Shown one piece after another: positions 1 through 9,515 of a DNA stretch of 64,000 bases (positions are counted from its first letter, which is position 1; the number at the start of each line of letters is the position of its first letter). Under the pieces are notes generated by a model that did no database searches, was not told the DNA's origin, and was given only the letters and a program-made list of their open reading frames with translations. The translations under genes were made by a program, and so were the position numbers. This DNA is from Mesobacillus foraminis (GTDB lineage Bacteria > Bacillota > Bacilli > Bacillales > Cytobacillaceae). The DNA lies in contig NZ_SLVV01000005.1 of the NCBI RefSeq assembly GCF_004340465.1, positions 277,092 through 341,091 of the forward strand, given 5' to 3'.

Positions 1-40
1 GACCCCGAGGGGCTAGGCGCTGGAACTAGATTAAAAGTGC
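1..40. repeat. Possible fragment of a dispersed Bacillaceae intergenic repeat at the window edge
   Basis: On the minus strand this edge reads a 'TCCAGCGCCTAGCCCCTCGG' type string. From memory, similar 'CTCCAGCGCCTAGCCCCTCG' strings recur between genes in several Bacillus-group genomes. It lies beyond the tsf terminator, where pyrH would normally follow. The unit is cut by the window end and no second copy is present, so repeat status is an inference. Confidence 0.3.
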
Positions 41-85
41 TTGTGCCATGGAGGCACCGGAACCTGTCACTGAAATGCTCAGTTC

Positions 86-116
86 CAAAAACAGGGAACA
101 CAATGTGTTCCCTGGA
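86..116 (-). terminator. Rho-independent terminator of rpsB-tsf
   Basis: On the minus strand a near-perfect stem (CAGGGAACACA / TGTGTTCCCTG) with a short loop is followed by GTTTTTGG. It starts about 30 bases after the tsf stop codon. It separates tsf from whatever lies beyond the window. Confidence 0.8.
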
Positions 117-144
117 ATCATTTAAGATTTGCAGCGTATATGAA

Positions 145-1029
145 TTATTTTTTGTTGACTTGGCTCATTACTTCTTCAGCGAAATTGTCTTCACGCTTTT
201 CGATTCCTTCGCCAACTTCGTAACGTACGAATTCACGAACAGTGCCGCCTTTTGATTCAACAAACTGGCGCACTTTTTGGTCAGGGTTTTTAACGAAAGT
301 CTGATCTAATAGGCAAACATCTTCAAAGTACTTGCTTAAGCGGCCTTCAACCATCTTGGCAACGATGTTTTCAGGCTTGCCTTCGTTAAGTGCCTGCTGT
401 GTAAGAACCTGGCGCTCACGCTCTACTTCTTCAGCAGAAACTTCGTCACGAGATACATACTTAGGGTTGATGGCTGCAATGTGCATAGAAACATCTTTTG
501 CAGCTGCTTCGTCGGTAGTTCCTTCAATAACTGTCAGAACACCAATGCGTCCGCCCATATGAAGATAAGCACCAAATGCATCAGTATCTGTCTTTGTTTT
601 GATTTCAAAACGGCGAAGAGAAAGTTTTTCTCCAATTTTAGCAATAGCAGCATTAATATGAGCTTCTACTGTTGCACCATTTTCCATCGTCTGAGCAGTT
701 GCTTCTTCAACAGAAGCCGGCTTGTTCTTAAGAATATGCTCTCCCAATTCTTTAACAAGAGTTTGGAAGCCTTCGTTCTTTGCAACGAAGTCTGTCTCGG
801 AGTTCACTTCAAAGATAACTGCTTCGTTGCCTTCAGCAACGATTGATACAAGACCTTCTGCCGCGATGCGGTCGCCTTTTTTAGCAGCTTTAGCGATTCC
901 TTTTTCACGAAGGAAGTCAATTGCTTTTTCCATATCTCCATCTACTTCTTGAAGAGCTTTCTTGCAGTCCATCATGCCAGCACCAGTTTTTTCACGAAGT
1001 TCTTTAACCATTTGTGCAGTAATTGCCAT
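145..1029 (-). CDS. tsf: Elongation factor Ts
   Basis: EF-Ts is the cytoplasmic guanine-nucleotide exchange factor that recycles EF-Tu from the GDP to the GTP form. The 294-residue product has the usual length. It opens with the UBA-like N-terminal domain carrying the EF-Ts signature [12 protein letters not shown] (about residues 15-26), followed by the core dimer-like domain with the '[13 protein letters not shown]' signature near residues 77-89. The ATG start has a strong AAAGGAGGA Shine-Dalgarno. It follows rpsB, the classic pairing, but a terminator-like hairpin lies between the two. A second terminator follows the stop codon. Nothing is unusual in the protein. Confidence 0.98.
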   Translation of the reverse strand: MAITAQMVKELREKTGAGMMDCKKALQEVDGDMEKAIDFLREKGIAKAAKKGDRIAAEGLVSIVAEGNEAVIFEVNSETDFVAKNEGFQTLVKELGEHILKNKPASVEEATAQTMENGATVEAHINAAIAKIGEKLSLRRFEIKTKTDTDAFGAYLHMGGRIGVLTVIEGTTDEAAAKDVSMHIAAINPKYVSRDEVSAEEVERERQVLTQQALNEGKPENIVAKMVEGRLSKYFEDVCLLDQTFVKNPDQKVRQFVESKGGTVREFVRYEVGEGIEKREDNFAEEVMSQVNKK

Positions 1030-1107
1030 AATGTTATATCCTCCTTTAAATTGAGTGGTTATGTACCTATACCATATTTTTACTAAAATGAACCATATTT
1101 AAACTTG

Positions 1108-1146
1108 AAAAAAAGGTGATAAAGGGCATCCCTATATCACCTTTCC
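1108..1146 (-). terminator. Intercistronic terminator/attenuator between rpsB and tsf
   Basis: On the minus strand the stem AAAGGTGATATAGGG pairs with CCCTTTATCACCTTT across a tiny loop and is followed by a run of seven T. It sits 25 bases after the rpsB stop and about 80 bases before tsf. This is the arrangement of a partial terminator that would lower tsf relative to rpsB. No separate tsf promoter was obvious after it. Confidence 0.8.
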
Positions 1147-1170
1147 CCATTCTAGCTCAAAAAACTACTA

Positions 1171-1992
<822 letters not shown>

Positions 1993-1998
1993 TTTAAT

Positions 1999-2027
1999 AA
2001 TATAGCATAAGTAAAAATGACAATCAA
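1999..2027 (-). promoter_or_regulatory. Sigma-A promoter of rpsB
   Basis: On the minus strand TTGATT (2022-2027) and TATATT (1999-2004) are separated by 17 bases, with an extended -10 TGC just before the -10 box. The -35 box lies only about 10 bases beyond the swrB stop codon, so the end of the flagellar operon abuts this promoter directly. Confidence 0.8.
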
Positions 2028-2036
2028 GTAATACCA

Positions 2037-2543
2037 TTAATTCTTTTGAAATTTTAAAAGCAGCTCGATTTCCGTCTTTCCTTTACCCAGTTTCTTGGCA
2101 ATCTCGTCAATAGAGTCTCCCTCTCTTTTAAGATCCTGGATTCGGTTTAAAAGGGAGGATTCCCCTGCAGCATTTTTTCCCTTTGATTCAGGAACATGCT
2201 CTTCCCCCCCGCCGCCGTTTTCAAATAATGCTTCTTGCTGTTGTTTAGGGGCGTAGGCATCCTGCACCATTCGGTAGCTGACCTTTCCTTTTTTGGGAAC
2301 TGGTTCCTTTGTTTCTTTTTTGCCATCTTTAGAATCAATAGAATTCATTTTTTGGAGGAATTGATCGTTCTCTTCTTTCATTTCAAACAAATACCCGGAA
2401 AAAAGCTCCTCAAATTCACTGATCATTTTTTCTTGTTTTTTCTCTGATTGTAAAAGACGATTCTGCCTTAAGTATAAAACTATAATCGCAAATATAATGA
2501 CAATGTTAAGCAGAAAGCTTAATAGTAACAGGATTGTGGTCAT
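2037..2543 (-). CDS. swrB: Swarming motility protein SwrB
   Basis: SwrB (YlxL in B. subtilis) is a membrane-anchored activator of the flagellar type III export apparatus, needed for full hook-basal-body maturation and swarming. The start is placed at ATG 2543 because a GGGGTGG motif precedes it. This gives 168 residues: one N-terminal membrane segment (about residues 2-22), a charged coiled-coil-like region, a low-complexity linker, and a C-terminal helix-turn-helix-like block 'SIDEIAKKLGKGKTEIELLL'. The last gene of the fla/che operon, it lies 22 bases after the DUF342 gene. Position and architecture make the call; sequence conservation in this family is low. Confidence 0.8.
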   Translation of the reverse strand: MTTILLLLSFLLNIVIIFAIIVLYLRQNRLLQSEKKQEKMISEFEELFSGYLFEMKEENDQFLQKMNSIDSKDGKKETKEPVPKKGKVSYRMVQDAYAPKQQQEALFENGGGGEEHVPESKGKNAAGESSLLNRIQDLKREGDSIDEIAKKLGKGKTEIELLLKFQKN

Positions 2544-2565
2544 TCCACCCCATCCTTCCATTCCC

Positions 2566-3931
2566 TTAGCCGGGAAAAATTTGAATCGGCTTGATGATGA
2601 TCTCACTTTTATCCAAATGGAATTGGACAGATGAAAATAACTGATTCACCTTATACGAGTATCTGCCAAAATAAACCTTTGTATTAGGGTAAATTGTGCC
2701 CCTTACAGAAAGGATTGACTTCATATTTTCCTTTTGCTCCACATTAATTTCTTCCAGCTGATTCTCAATCAGTCTGATGTGGCCCTCAAGCTGTTGTCTG
2801 GTTGCACGCTGTTTAGACAGCAGCCTGGCTTTCTCATCTGTCATCCTCATTGCCTGGTGGACCGCTTCAAGAAGTTTCGCTTCAATGATATCTATTTTCA
2901 CCAAACTTTCTTTTGCCGCCTGTCTCTCTTTATAGAGCACTTTACGCTGTTTTTCAAGCAGAGGATCCCAGCCGATTGCCACTTCTGTCTTTGCATAAAG
3001 TCGGTTTCCCAGGTCCTTGCATAATATATTTCTTCCGGAAGTAAGGATCCCTCCAACTGCTTTCCCGTCTGGACAATTGATTGAGCCGCCTGCCATAACT
3101 CTACTGTTCAGGATATAAGAATCAATCATTACATCACCAGATGCAATGACCTCGGCCTGATTCAGGTATGCCGCCCGGATATTCCCCCCAGAGGCATAAC
3201 TCCCTTTATTTCCGCCTGCTATTCCTCCGGCCACATGGATGTTCCCACCAGCTTTTACGGTCGACCCTTCTGCCATTCCGGAAATAATAATATCCCCGCC
3301 GGCCTTCAGCACGTAGCCTCCCGGAACATTCCCCCTGATCACAATTGAACCTGGAAAGTTCAAATTCCCTGTCCTAAGATCGAGATTTCCGTCCACTTCA
3401 TATATGGGATTCACTGAAACAGAATTGTGAGTGATGCTTACCAGGCCATCGATGGCCGCATACAACGAGCTCCCATTTACCAAAACATGATTGCCCGGCT
3501 TGATTTTAAGCCGTTTCCCTTTCCGGGCAGGGATTGGTTTCCCAGAAACTGTCATGCCTTCAGTCCCGTTGCCCGGGGGGGATTGCTGTTGCAAGCAGCT
3601 GACCTTTCTTTATTGAGGGTATAGTAAGGATATTTCGAAAATCGAATTGATCCGTTCCAGCATGTTGACTTTGTAACCATTCCTTTCGCAAATAGGCGTC
3701 GGTACCTGGCAATGACCGTTTTCCTTCAGCAATCAGAATAGCTTCTCCAAACGAAAGCGAATTCTTCAAAATAGTTTCGACTGCATCCTGTTTTATTCCA
3801 TAGACGACATTCTCTTCTAGTAGAAAATGCCTGATTTCTTCCTCCGAGAAATCCTTTGCCTCTTTGGCCCTCCAGACCAGGCTGGCTGAAAGTCCATCCT
3901 TTGATAAACGGGCTTGAAACGGCTTTTCCAT
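2566..3931 (-). pseudogene. FapA-family (DUF342) protein, reading frame split by a +1 in a C7 tract
   Basis: Two open frames together encode one DUF342/FapA-like protein of about 455 residues. The 5' frame (3931 to 3560) starts at MEKPFQARL and ends just after LATAIPPG. The 3' frame (from about 3590 to 2566) resumes with PPGNGTEGMTVSGKPI, the conserved DUF342 turn, followed by the right-handed beta-helix repeats ('AGGDIIISGMAEGSTVKAGG' type, about residues 190-330 of the joined protein) and a coiled-coil tail. The frames meet at a run of seven C on the minus strand (about 3575-3581); six C would restore one frame. It sits between sigD (13 bases away) and swrB. The function of DUF342 proteins is poorly known; FapA is linked to polymer/envelope or motility contexts. 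A sequencing error is possible. Confidence 0.75.
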
Positions 3932-3944
3932 CGTTTTGCTGCCC

Positions 3945-4706
3945 CTATAAAGCCTTTTCGAGTAAACTTCTCAGTTTAAAAAGAGATTTAGAATGAATTT
4001 GGGATATTCTAGATGTAGATAAACCCATTACCTGTCCTATTTCGGTCAAAGTGAGTTCTTCCCTGTAAAACAAGCTGAGTACAAGCTGTTCTTTCTCATT
4101 CAGGTGGGAGATGACGGAAGCCATTTCCTTAAGCATTTCTGTTTTCAATACTGTCTCTTCCGGAGTGGGTGTGCTCGTGTCTTTTACTACAAAGGAATGG
4201 TTTTCCCTTTCATCATCACCTGGCTGTTCATCGATAGACAGTACATTGGCAAAGAAGTGTTCGTTCATCACAGTATGAATGTCTCCTTCTTCCATATCCA
4301 GTTCAGCAGCAATTTCTTCTGAAGTCACATTTCTCTGATACCTCTGTTCAAGTCTTTCAATCGCGGATTCAATCTTTTTTGCTTTTTCCCTGGTGCTCCG
4401 GGGGAGCCAGTCCTCTTTGCGAAGACCGTCGAGGATGGCTCCGCGGATGCGGAAAGACGCATAAGTATCGAATTTTAAATCACGGTCGGGTTCAAACCTT
4501 TCCAGCGCATCGTACAGCCCAATCATCCCAAGGCTTTTGAGTTCATCCCGCGAAACACTTTTAGGCAGGCTGACGGATATCCTTTGAACATGATAGGAGA
4601 CTAGGGGCATATATTTTTTTATTAGCAGATTTCCTGCCTCTGGATTACGGGTTTGGACCCAGCCATCCCAAATGGCCTTTTCATCGGATGTTGATGCATG
4701 TACCAT
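3945..4706 (-). CDS. sigD: RNA polymerase sigma factor sigma-D (sigma-28 family)
   Basis: SigD directs RNA polymerase to late flagellar, chemotaxis and autolysin promoters. The 253-residue product has sigma region 2 (about residues 28-100, including 'DELKSLGMIGLYDALERFEP' and the -10 recognition/melting block 'FDTYASFRIRGAILDGLR'), region 3 (about 105-165) and region 4 with the -35 helix-turn-helix 'LTLTEIGQVMGLSTSRISQI' (about 220-239). The length matches B. subtilis SigD. It lies near the 3' end of the fla/che operon, where transcript abundance controls the motile/sessile switch in B. subtilis. Its anti-sigma FlgM is not in the window. Confidence 0.97.
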   Translation of the reverse strand: MVHASTSDEKAIWDGWVQTRNPEAGNLLIKKYMPLVSYHVQRISVSLPKSVSRDELKSLGMIGLYDALERFEPDRDLKFDTYASFRIRGAILDGLRKEDWLPRSTREKAKKIESAIERLEQRYQRNVTSEEIAAELDMEEGDIHTVMNEHFFANVLSIDEQPGDDERENHSFVVKDTSTPTPEETVLKTEMLKEMASVISHLNEKEQLVLSLFYREELTLTEIGQVMGLSTSRISQIHSKSLFKLRSLLEKAL

Positions 4707-4723
4707 GCGAATCCTCCTTCTCC

Positions 4724-5221
4724 TTACAGTTCACTGTTTCCTTTGTTTATTGTCCTGATAGATAGAATACAAGTTTCCGGTGAGAACTCGATCGTTCTCC
4801 CGTTATTTCCTCCTACGTCCTGTCCGGTTACAGGGATGTTCAGTTTTTTCAGAGCAAGGAGGACAGACTCCACATTCCTAGGGCCAATCCTGAGGACATC
4901 ACTGCTGCCGGAGAATTGGAACATCTGCGCTCCTCCTGCCAGTTTAGCCTGGAGGGCTGCCAGCCTTGCACCGTTTGCGACCAATATTTCAGTGAGCTCC
5001 TTGACAGCGGTGTCCCCATATTTTGCTTTATTCATTAGCCCTTGTTTCCCCAAGGCTGAATCAGGCAGCATCACATGGGCCATCCCTGCAATCCTGCGTG
5101 CTTTATCATAGATGACAACCCCCACACACGAACCGAGTCCAGTTGTACGAATGAGATCGGGGGCTTTAACTATGTTCAGGTCCGCAATCCCGACTTTTAC
5201 AATATTAAGAACACTAGTCAT
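4724..5221 (-). CDS. cheD: Chemoreceptor glutamine deamidase CheD
   Basis: CheD deamidates specific glutamines on methyl-accepting receptors and, by binding CheC, takes part in the CheC-CheD-CheY-P adaptation loop. The 165-residue protein shows the thiol active site: Cys32 in 'TTGLGSCVGVVIYD' and His49 in 'GMAHVMLPD', plus a conserved C-terminal 'GGNNGRTIEF' block. Its start overlaps the cheC stop by 8 bases, so the two are probably translationally coupled. SigD follows 17 bases downstream. No oddities were seen. Confidence 0.96.
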   Translation of the reverse strand: MTSVLNIVKVGIADLNIVKAPDLIRTTGLGSCVGVVIYDKARRIAGMAHVMLPDSALGKQGLMNKAKYGDTAVKELTEILVANGARLAALQAKLAGGAQMFQFSGSSDVLRIGPRNVESVLLALKKLNIPVTGQDVGGNNGRTIEFSPETCILSIRTINKGNSEL

Positions 5222-5861
5222 TCGAAGTAACCCCTAGCGACTGAAAGATGATTTCAAATGATTCAGGGTCAGGCAGCAGGAAAAAATGTCCCTTAACATC
5301 CCCTGCAGGATTGTTTTCTGTATCCTCTTCCTTCAAAATTGTGTCAATAACAATGGCAAAATCGCTTGTTTGCGAAATCTCAAGCAGCCCATAGCTAATG
5401 ATAGCCCCAGCCATGTCGATCCCCACTCCGGGAACAGAAGGATAAAGGGAAAGCTTTGTAAATTCAGAAAGGGCAGTAAGGTAAGAGCCTGACAGGATAT
5501 TTCCTAATTCTTTGAATGCAGATACCCCCAATTCATCATAAGGTGGTTCCGCCAGTGTAAAACTCTTGTCCCCAAGCAGCTGCTGGACAAATCTCTCGGC
5601 CTGGGCTATTGAAAGGATAAAGAACATGCTTCCGGGCGCATCCCCTTCAATACGCAGAAATATCGAAGCTACAACAGTTTCTGCCCCTCCGGCAAGATTC
5701 ATCATTTCTTCAAATGAAACAATGCGTGCACCCGGCACCCTCATATCTATTTTTCTATTAAGCAGGGCAGAAAGAGATGTTGCTGCGTGTCCCGCTCCAA
5801 TATTCCCAATTTCTTTTAATATATCAAGCTTGAGATCGGATATTTCATTGATAGACAACAT
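5214..5861 (-). CDS. cheC: CheY-P phosphatase CheC
   Basis: CheC removes phosphate from CheY-P and regulates CheD. The 215-residue product has two pseudo-repeats, each with the E-x-x-N phosphatase motif: 'EIGNIGAGHAATSLSALLN' at about residues 16-34 and 'ELGNILSGSYLTALSEF' at about residues 116-132. This is the CheC/CheX/FliY fold without a FliN domain. It follows cheW by 28 bases and overlaps cheD. The start MLSINEISDLKLDILKEIGN is typical for the family. Confidence 0.95.
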   Translation of the reverse strand: MLSINEISDLKLDILKEIGNIGAGHAATSLSALLNRKIDMRVPGARIVSFEEMMNLAGGAETVVASIFLRIEGDAPGSMFFILSIAQAERFVQQLLGDKSFTLAEPPYDELGVSAFKELGNILSGSYLTALSEFTKLSLYPSVPGVGIDMAGAIISYGLLEISQTSDFAIVIDTILKEEDTENNPAGDVKGHFFLLPDPESFEIIFQSLGVTSND

Positions 5862-5889
5862 AATATTTTTACTTATCCTTTATCCGATT

Positions 5890-6327
5890 TTATTTTTCTG
5901 TATCAACAATGCTTTCAAGATTAATCATAATCAGCAGCCTCTTTTCAAGCTTTGCTACTCCACTGATGTATTCAGCAGTCGTACTGCCGATGATTTCTGG
6001 AGGCGGCTCGATTGCCTCAAGCGGAATATCCATTACATCATTGGCTGCATCTACAATAAGTCCGACCTCTTTATCCTCGGCCATGACAATGATCAGTCTT
6101 GTATGATCACCATACTCTTCTTCTTCAAGCCCCAGGCGAAGCCTTAAGTCGATGATAGGCGTCACAACGCCACGCAGATTGATGACCCCTTTAACGAAAG
6201 GTGATGTACGCGGAATCCTTGTGATCGGGTGAAGCTTTTCAATCCCTTTTACTTCACTGACAGGTATAGCATATTCTTTATCCGTCAATTGAAAAACAAT
6301 TACCTTTAGCATTGGCATATCAGCCAT
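5890..6327 (-). CDS. cheW: Chemotaxis coupling protein CheW
   Basis: CheW links receptors to the CheA kinase at the membrane array. The start is placed at the ATG encoding MADMPMLKVIVFQL because AGGAGG lies 8 bases upstream; a longer in-frame ATG directly after the cheA stop has no ribosome binding site. The resulting 145 residues form one CheW SH3-like domain with 'VKGIEKLHPITRIPRTSPFV' and 'GVINLRGVVTPIIDLRLRLG' (about residues 50-70), the core CheW signature. It sits directly downstream of cheA, which carries a homologous domain at its C terminus. Confidence 0.95.
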   Translation of the reverse strand: MADMPMLKVIVFQLTDKEYAIPVSEVKGIEKLHPITRIPRTSPFVKGVINLRGVVTPIIDLRLRLGLEEEEYGDHTRLIIVMAEDKEVGLIVDAANDVMDIPLEAIEPPPEIIGSTTAEYISGVAKLEKRLLIMINLESIVDTEK

Positions 6328-6372
6328 TTCATTCTCCTCCTGAGCTATAAAGCGAATAGCTTGTGATTTCAT

Positions 6373-8421
6373 CTATTTTATTAATGCATTGCAGTCCACG
6401 ATCAGTGCAACCTGGCCGTCTCCCAGGATGGTTGCACCGGAAATGGCAAATACATTTGTCAGGTAGTTCCCCAGCGGTTTTAAGACCACTTCCTGCTGTC
6501 CAATGAATGAATCTACCACAAGACCGGCCATTTTTTCACCTTTTCTGACAATCAGGACAGAACATACATTTTTATTTTCATCTTCTTTTCCGGGGACCTG
6601 GAAAATCTCCTTCATAAACAGCAGCGGAACCACTTTCCCTCTAAAATCAATCACCTTTTGATCATGGGCATTCAAAATTTCAGCTTTTTTTATAATCGCC
6701 GTTTCAATAATGGACGACAGCGGGATAGCAAATTTTTCCTTGCCCGTTTCAATTAACATCACGGAAATAATGGACAGGGTCAACGGAAGCTGGACGGAAA
6801 AAATGGTCCCTTTATGCTCTGTTGATTCAATGGAAATTTCACCGCCAAGTGATTCAATCGTGTTTTTAACTACATCCAGACCAACACCTCGTCCAGAGAT
6901 ATCCGAAATCTGCTCCGCAGTAGAAAACCCTGATGAAAATAGAAGCTCATACACTTGTTTATCCGTTAGTGCCTCACCTGCTTCCTCTGACAGGATTCCT
7001 TTGCTGACTGCCTTTTTCAACACTCTATCTCTATTAATGCCGGCACCATCATCTTCAATTTCAATAAAGACATGGTTTCCGCTATGGTAGGCACGAAGAA
7101 CTACAGTCCCTTCTTCCTCCTTGCCATTTGCAGCCCTGATTTCGGGAGTTTCAATACCATGATCAACTGAATTCCGGAGCAAATGGACGAGGGGATCGCC
7201 GATTTCATCGATAACCGTTCGATCCAGTTCGGTATCAGCACCGGTGATTTCAAGCTTAATTTTCTTATTAAGATCCCGTGCAAGCTGGCGGATCATACGA
7301 GGAAATCTGTTGAATACTGTTTCCACCGGAACCATGCGCATATTTAAAATGATATTTTGCAGATCACCTGATATTCGCGACATATGTTCGACCGTTTCAT
7401 TAAGCTCGCTGTTACTGAGGTCCCGTGAGATTTGTTCAAGTCTGCCCCGATCAATCACAAGTTCCTCAAAAAGGTTCATCAGAATATCAAGTCGTTCAAT
7501 GTTGACACGTATGGTCTTATTGGAATTTAGTGGCTTCATACCTTTCTTATCTTCAGATTTATCCGCGGAGCCAGAAGAATCAGATAGCTCGGAAGCTTTT
7601 TTTTCCTCATCGCTGGTCTCTGTTTTTTCCGGAAAGTCTTCGAGAAGCAGGATGGAGTTTATCTCTACATTTTCTACCTCTGCCACGTTTAGCAGTTTTC
7701 TTTTGATTTCCTCTTTATTTTCCGTGGAAAGAAGAATGACAGTGAAGTCGCTGTCAAATTGTTCTTCTTCGAGCTTATCAACAGAAGGAAGAGATTTTAT
7801 TACTTCACCTGATTGTTCAAACACCTCAAAAACCATGTAAACCCGAGCCGCTTTTAACAGACAATCCTGCCGAAGAGAAACCTGGACATTATAAGCTTCG
7901 AATCCCTGCTCTTTTGACTGCCGGATGACGGTTCGTTCAAATTCATCAAATTCATAAGAAGGGCAGCCGTCTTTTGCAAAGGGAGGCGCTTCAGCTACGG
8001 CAGCAGCAGTTTCCTCAAAGGATCCATCATCCTGGTTACCCGTTTCAATCCTGTGCAATTTTTCTACTGTTGCAGTAACATCCAATTTCCCATCACCGCC
8101 TGAAGCAATTGATTCAACCATTTCCTCCAAGTGGTCAACTGCAAGAAATACAATATCGAGAATCTCCGGAGTCACAATCAAATTGCCATTCCTGATTTCA
8201 TCCAGCACATTTTCCATTTGGTGCGTAAGGCTTGCCAGGTCTTCATAACCCATAGTTGCTGACATTCCTTTTAGCGTATGGGCTGAACGAAAAATCTCAT
8301 TCACGATGAGCAGATCGGAAGGATTTTTCTCCAGCTCAAGCAAATTCATGTTGCATGCTTGAAGATGCTCTTTACTCTCCTCTATAAAAACTTCTAGGTA
8401 TTGATTGATTTCCATTTCCAT
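6373..8421 (-). CDS. cheA: Chemotaxis histidine kinase CheA
   Basis: CheA autophosphorylates in response to receptor state and passes phosphate to CheY and CheB. Domains in order over 682 residues: P1/HPt with the phospho-acceptor His48 in 'FRSAHTLKGMSATMGY'; a P2 CheY/CheB-binding region (about 160-265); an acidic Ser/Glu-rich linker; dimerisation P3 (about 300-365); HATPase P4 with N box 'LLRNSVDHGIE' and G box 'GRGVGLDVVKN'; and a C-terminal CheW-like P5 (about 550-682). GGGGGAT precedes the start; a second ATG two codons in is equally well placed. It is 15 bases after cheB and 46 before cheW. Confidence 0.98.
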   Translation of the reverse strand: MEMEINQYLEVFIEESKEHLQACNMNLLELEKNPSDLLIVNEIFRSAHTLKGMSATMGYEDLASLTHQMENVLDEIRNGNLIVTPEILDIVFLAVDHLEEMVESIASGGDGKLDVTATVEKLHRIETGNQDDGSFEETAAAVAEAPPFAKDGCPSYEFDEFERTVIRQSKEQGFEAYNVQVSLRQDCLLKAARVYMVFEVFEQSGEVIKSLPSVDKLEEEQFDSDFTVILLSTENKEEIKRKLLNVAEVENVEINSILLLEDFPEKTETSDEEKKASELSDSSGSADKSEDKKGMKPLNSNKTIRVNIERLDILMNLFEELVIDRGRLEQISRDLSNSELNETVEHMSRISGDLQNIILNMRMVPVETVFNRFPRMIRQLARDLNKKIKLEITGADTELDRTVIDEIGDPLVHLLRNSVDHGIETPEIRAANGKEEEGTVVLRAYHSGNHVFIEIEDDGAGINRDRVLKKAVSKGILSEEAGEALTDKQVYELLFSSGFSTAEQISDISGRGVGLDVVKNTIESLGGEISIESTEHKGTIFSVQLPLTLSIISVMLIETGKEKFAIPLSSIIETAIIKKAEILNAHDQKVIDFRGKVVPLLFMKEIFQVPGKEDENKNVCSVLIVRKGEKMAGLVVDSFIGQQEVVLKPLGNYLTNVFAISGATILGDGQVALIVDCNALIK

Positions 8422-8435
8422 TTATCCCCCTGGGC

Positions 8436-9515
8436 TCATATGTAGGCCATAATTGCTTCCGCGATTTGTTGTACTTCCTTAATTTCATCCACTTTTCCGG
8501 TTGCAATTGCTGCCTTTGGCATGCCGAATACAACAGATGTCTGTTCTGATTCAGCGATGGCCTTCGCTCTTCCTGAAGATTTTAATTTTTCAAGCCCCTT
8601 TGCCCCGTCGCTCCCCATGCCTGTCATGACAACAGCAATACAGGAAAAATGATTGAATTGGCTGACCGACTCAAACAGGACGTCCACAGACGGACGATGT
8701 CCATTTCTCGGCTCACTAGTTTCCAGCATTACTGTGGTGGCCGTGCCCATAGGCTTTACAAGCATATGAAACCCTCCCGGTGCAATGTACGCAGTCCCTT
8801 TTTGAAGAATTTCCCCATCCTCCGCTTCTTTCACATGGATGCTGCTCAAGGAATCAAGCCTGCTTGCCAGGGACTTGGTGAACCCTGCTGGCATGTGCTG
8901 GACCACAAGGACAGGAACAGGCAAATTACCGGGCAATTTAGTTAAGACCTCCTGCAGTGCCCTTGGTCCTCCTGTCGAGGTGCCAATACATATCAACTTT
9001 TTCGAATTTAAGCCCAAACTTTCATGAGCAGGAGAAAGCTCCTTTTTGACTGGTTTAACCTCTGGCTTGAGAGGAGATACCTTCTTGTTAACTGTTAACC
9101 CGATTCTTTTCATGTTGGCTTTGCTTGCCGAAATGACCTTAGCTGTCAGTTCCTCTTTTATTTTATAAAGGTCCATTGAAATAGAACCCGAGGGCTTTGC
9201 AATGAAATCCACTGCTCCATACTGAATGGCCTGCAAGGTATTCTCTGCACCCTGATTTGTTGTACTCGATAACATAATGACTGGCACAGGCTGTTCGGCC
9301 ATGACGATCTTTAATACTTCCAGCCCGGTTAGACCAGGCATCTCCACATCCAGAGTCATGACATCAGGATTCAAGTCCTTTAATTTTTTAACTGCTTCTT
9401 CTCCATTTCGCGCTGTGCCCACCACCACGATCTCGGGGTGCTGAGACAGGAAATCGGTAATGAGCTTTCTCATGAATGCCGAATCGTCGACTACTAATAC
9501 TCCAATCTTTTTCAT
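8436..9515 (-). CDS. cheB: Chemoreceptor methylesterase/response regulator CheB
   Basis: CheB hydrolyses receptor glutamyl methyl esters when phosphorylated by CheA. The start is taken at the ATG of MKKIGVLVVDDSAF, which overlaps the flhG stop as ATGA; an in-frame GTG three codons earlier is less likely. The 359 residues comprise an N-terminal receiver domain (phospho-acceptor Asp in 'PDVMTLDVEMPG', about residue 56), a linker, and the C-terminal esterase with the Ser-His-Asp triad in 'IGTSTGGPRAL', 'VVQHMPAGFT' and 'MTGMGSDGAKG'. Length matches the B. subtilis protein. Confidence 0.97.
   Translation of the reverse strand: MKKIGVLVVDDSAFMRKLITDFLSQHPEIVVVGTARNGEEAVKKLKDLNPDVMTLDVEMPGLTGLEVLKIVMAEQPVPVIMLSSTTNQGAENTLQAIQYGAVDFIAKPSGSISMDLYKIKEELTAKVISASKANMKRIGLTVNKKVSPLKPEVKPVKKELSPAHESLGLNSKKLICIGTSTGGPRALQEVLTKLPGNLPVPVLVVQHMPAGFTKSLASRLDSLSSIHVKEAEDGEILQKGTAYIAPGGFHMLVKPMGTATTVMLETSEPRNGHRPSVDVLFESVSQFNHFSCIAVVMTGMGSDGAKGLEKLKSSGRAKAIAESEQTSVVFGMPKAAIATGKVDEIKEVQQIAEAIMAYI

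Noticed and set aside
7244-7840. Long plus-strand open frame opposite cheA (198 codons)
   Set aside because: Ser/Leu/Arg-rich antisense shadow of the cheA coding frame; no family resemblance.
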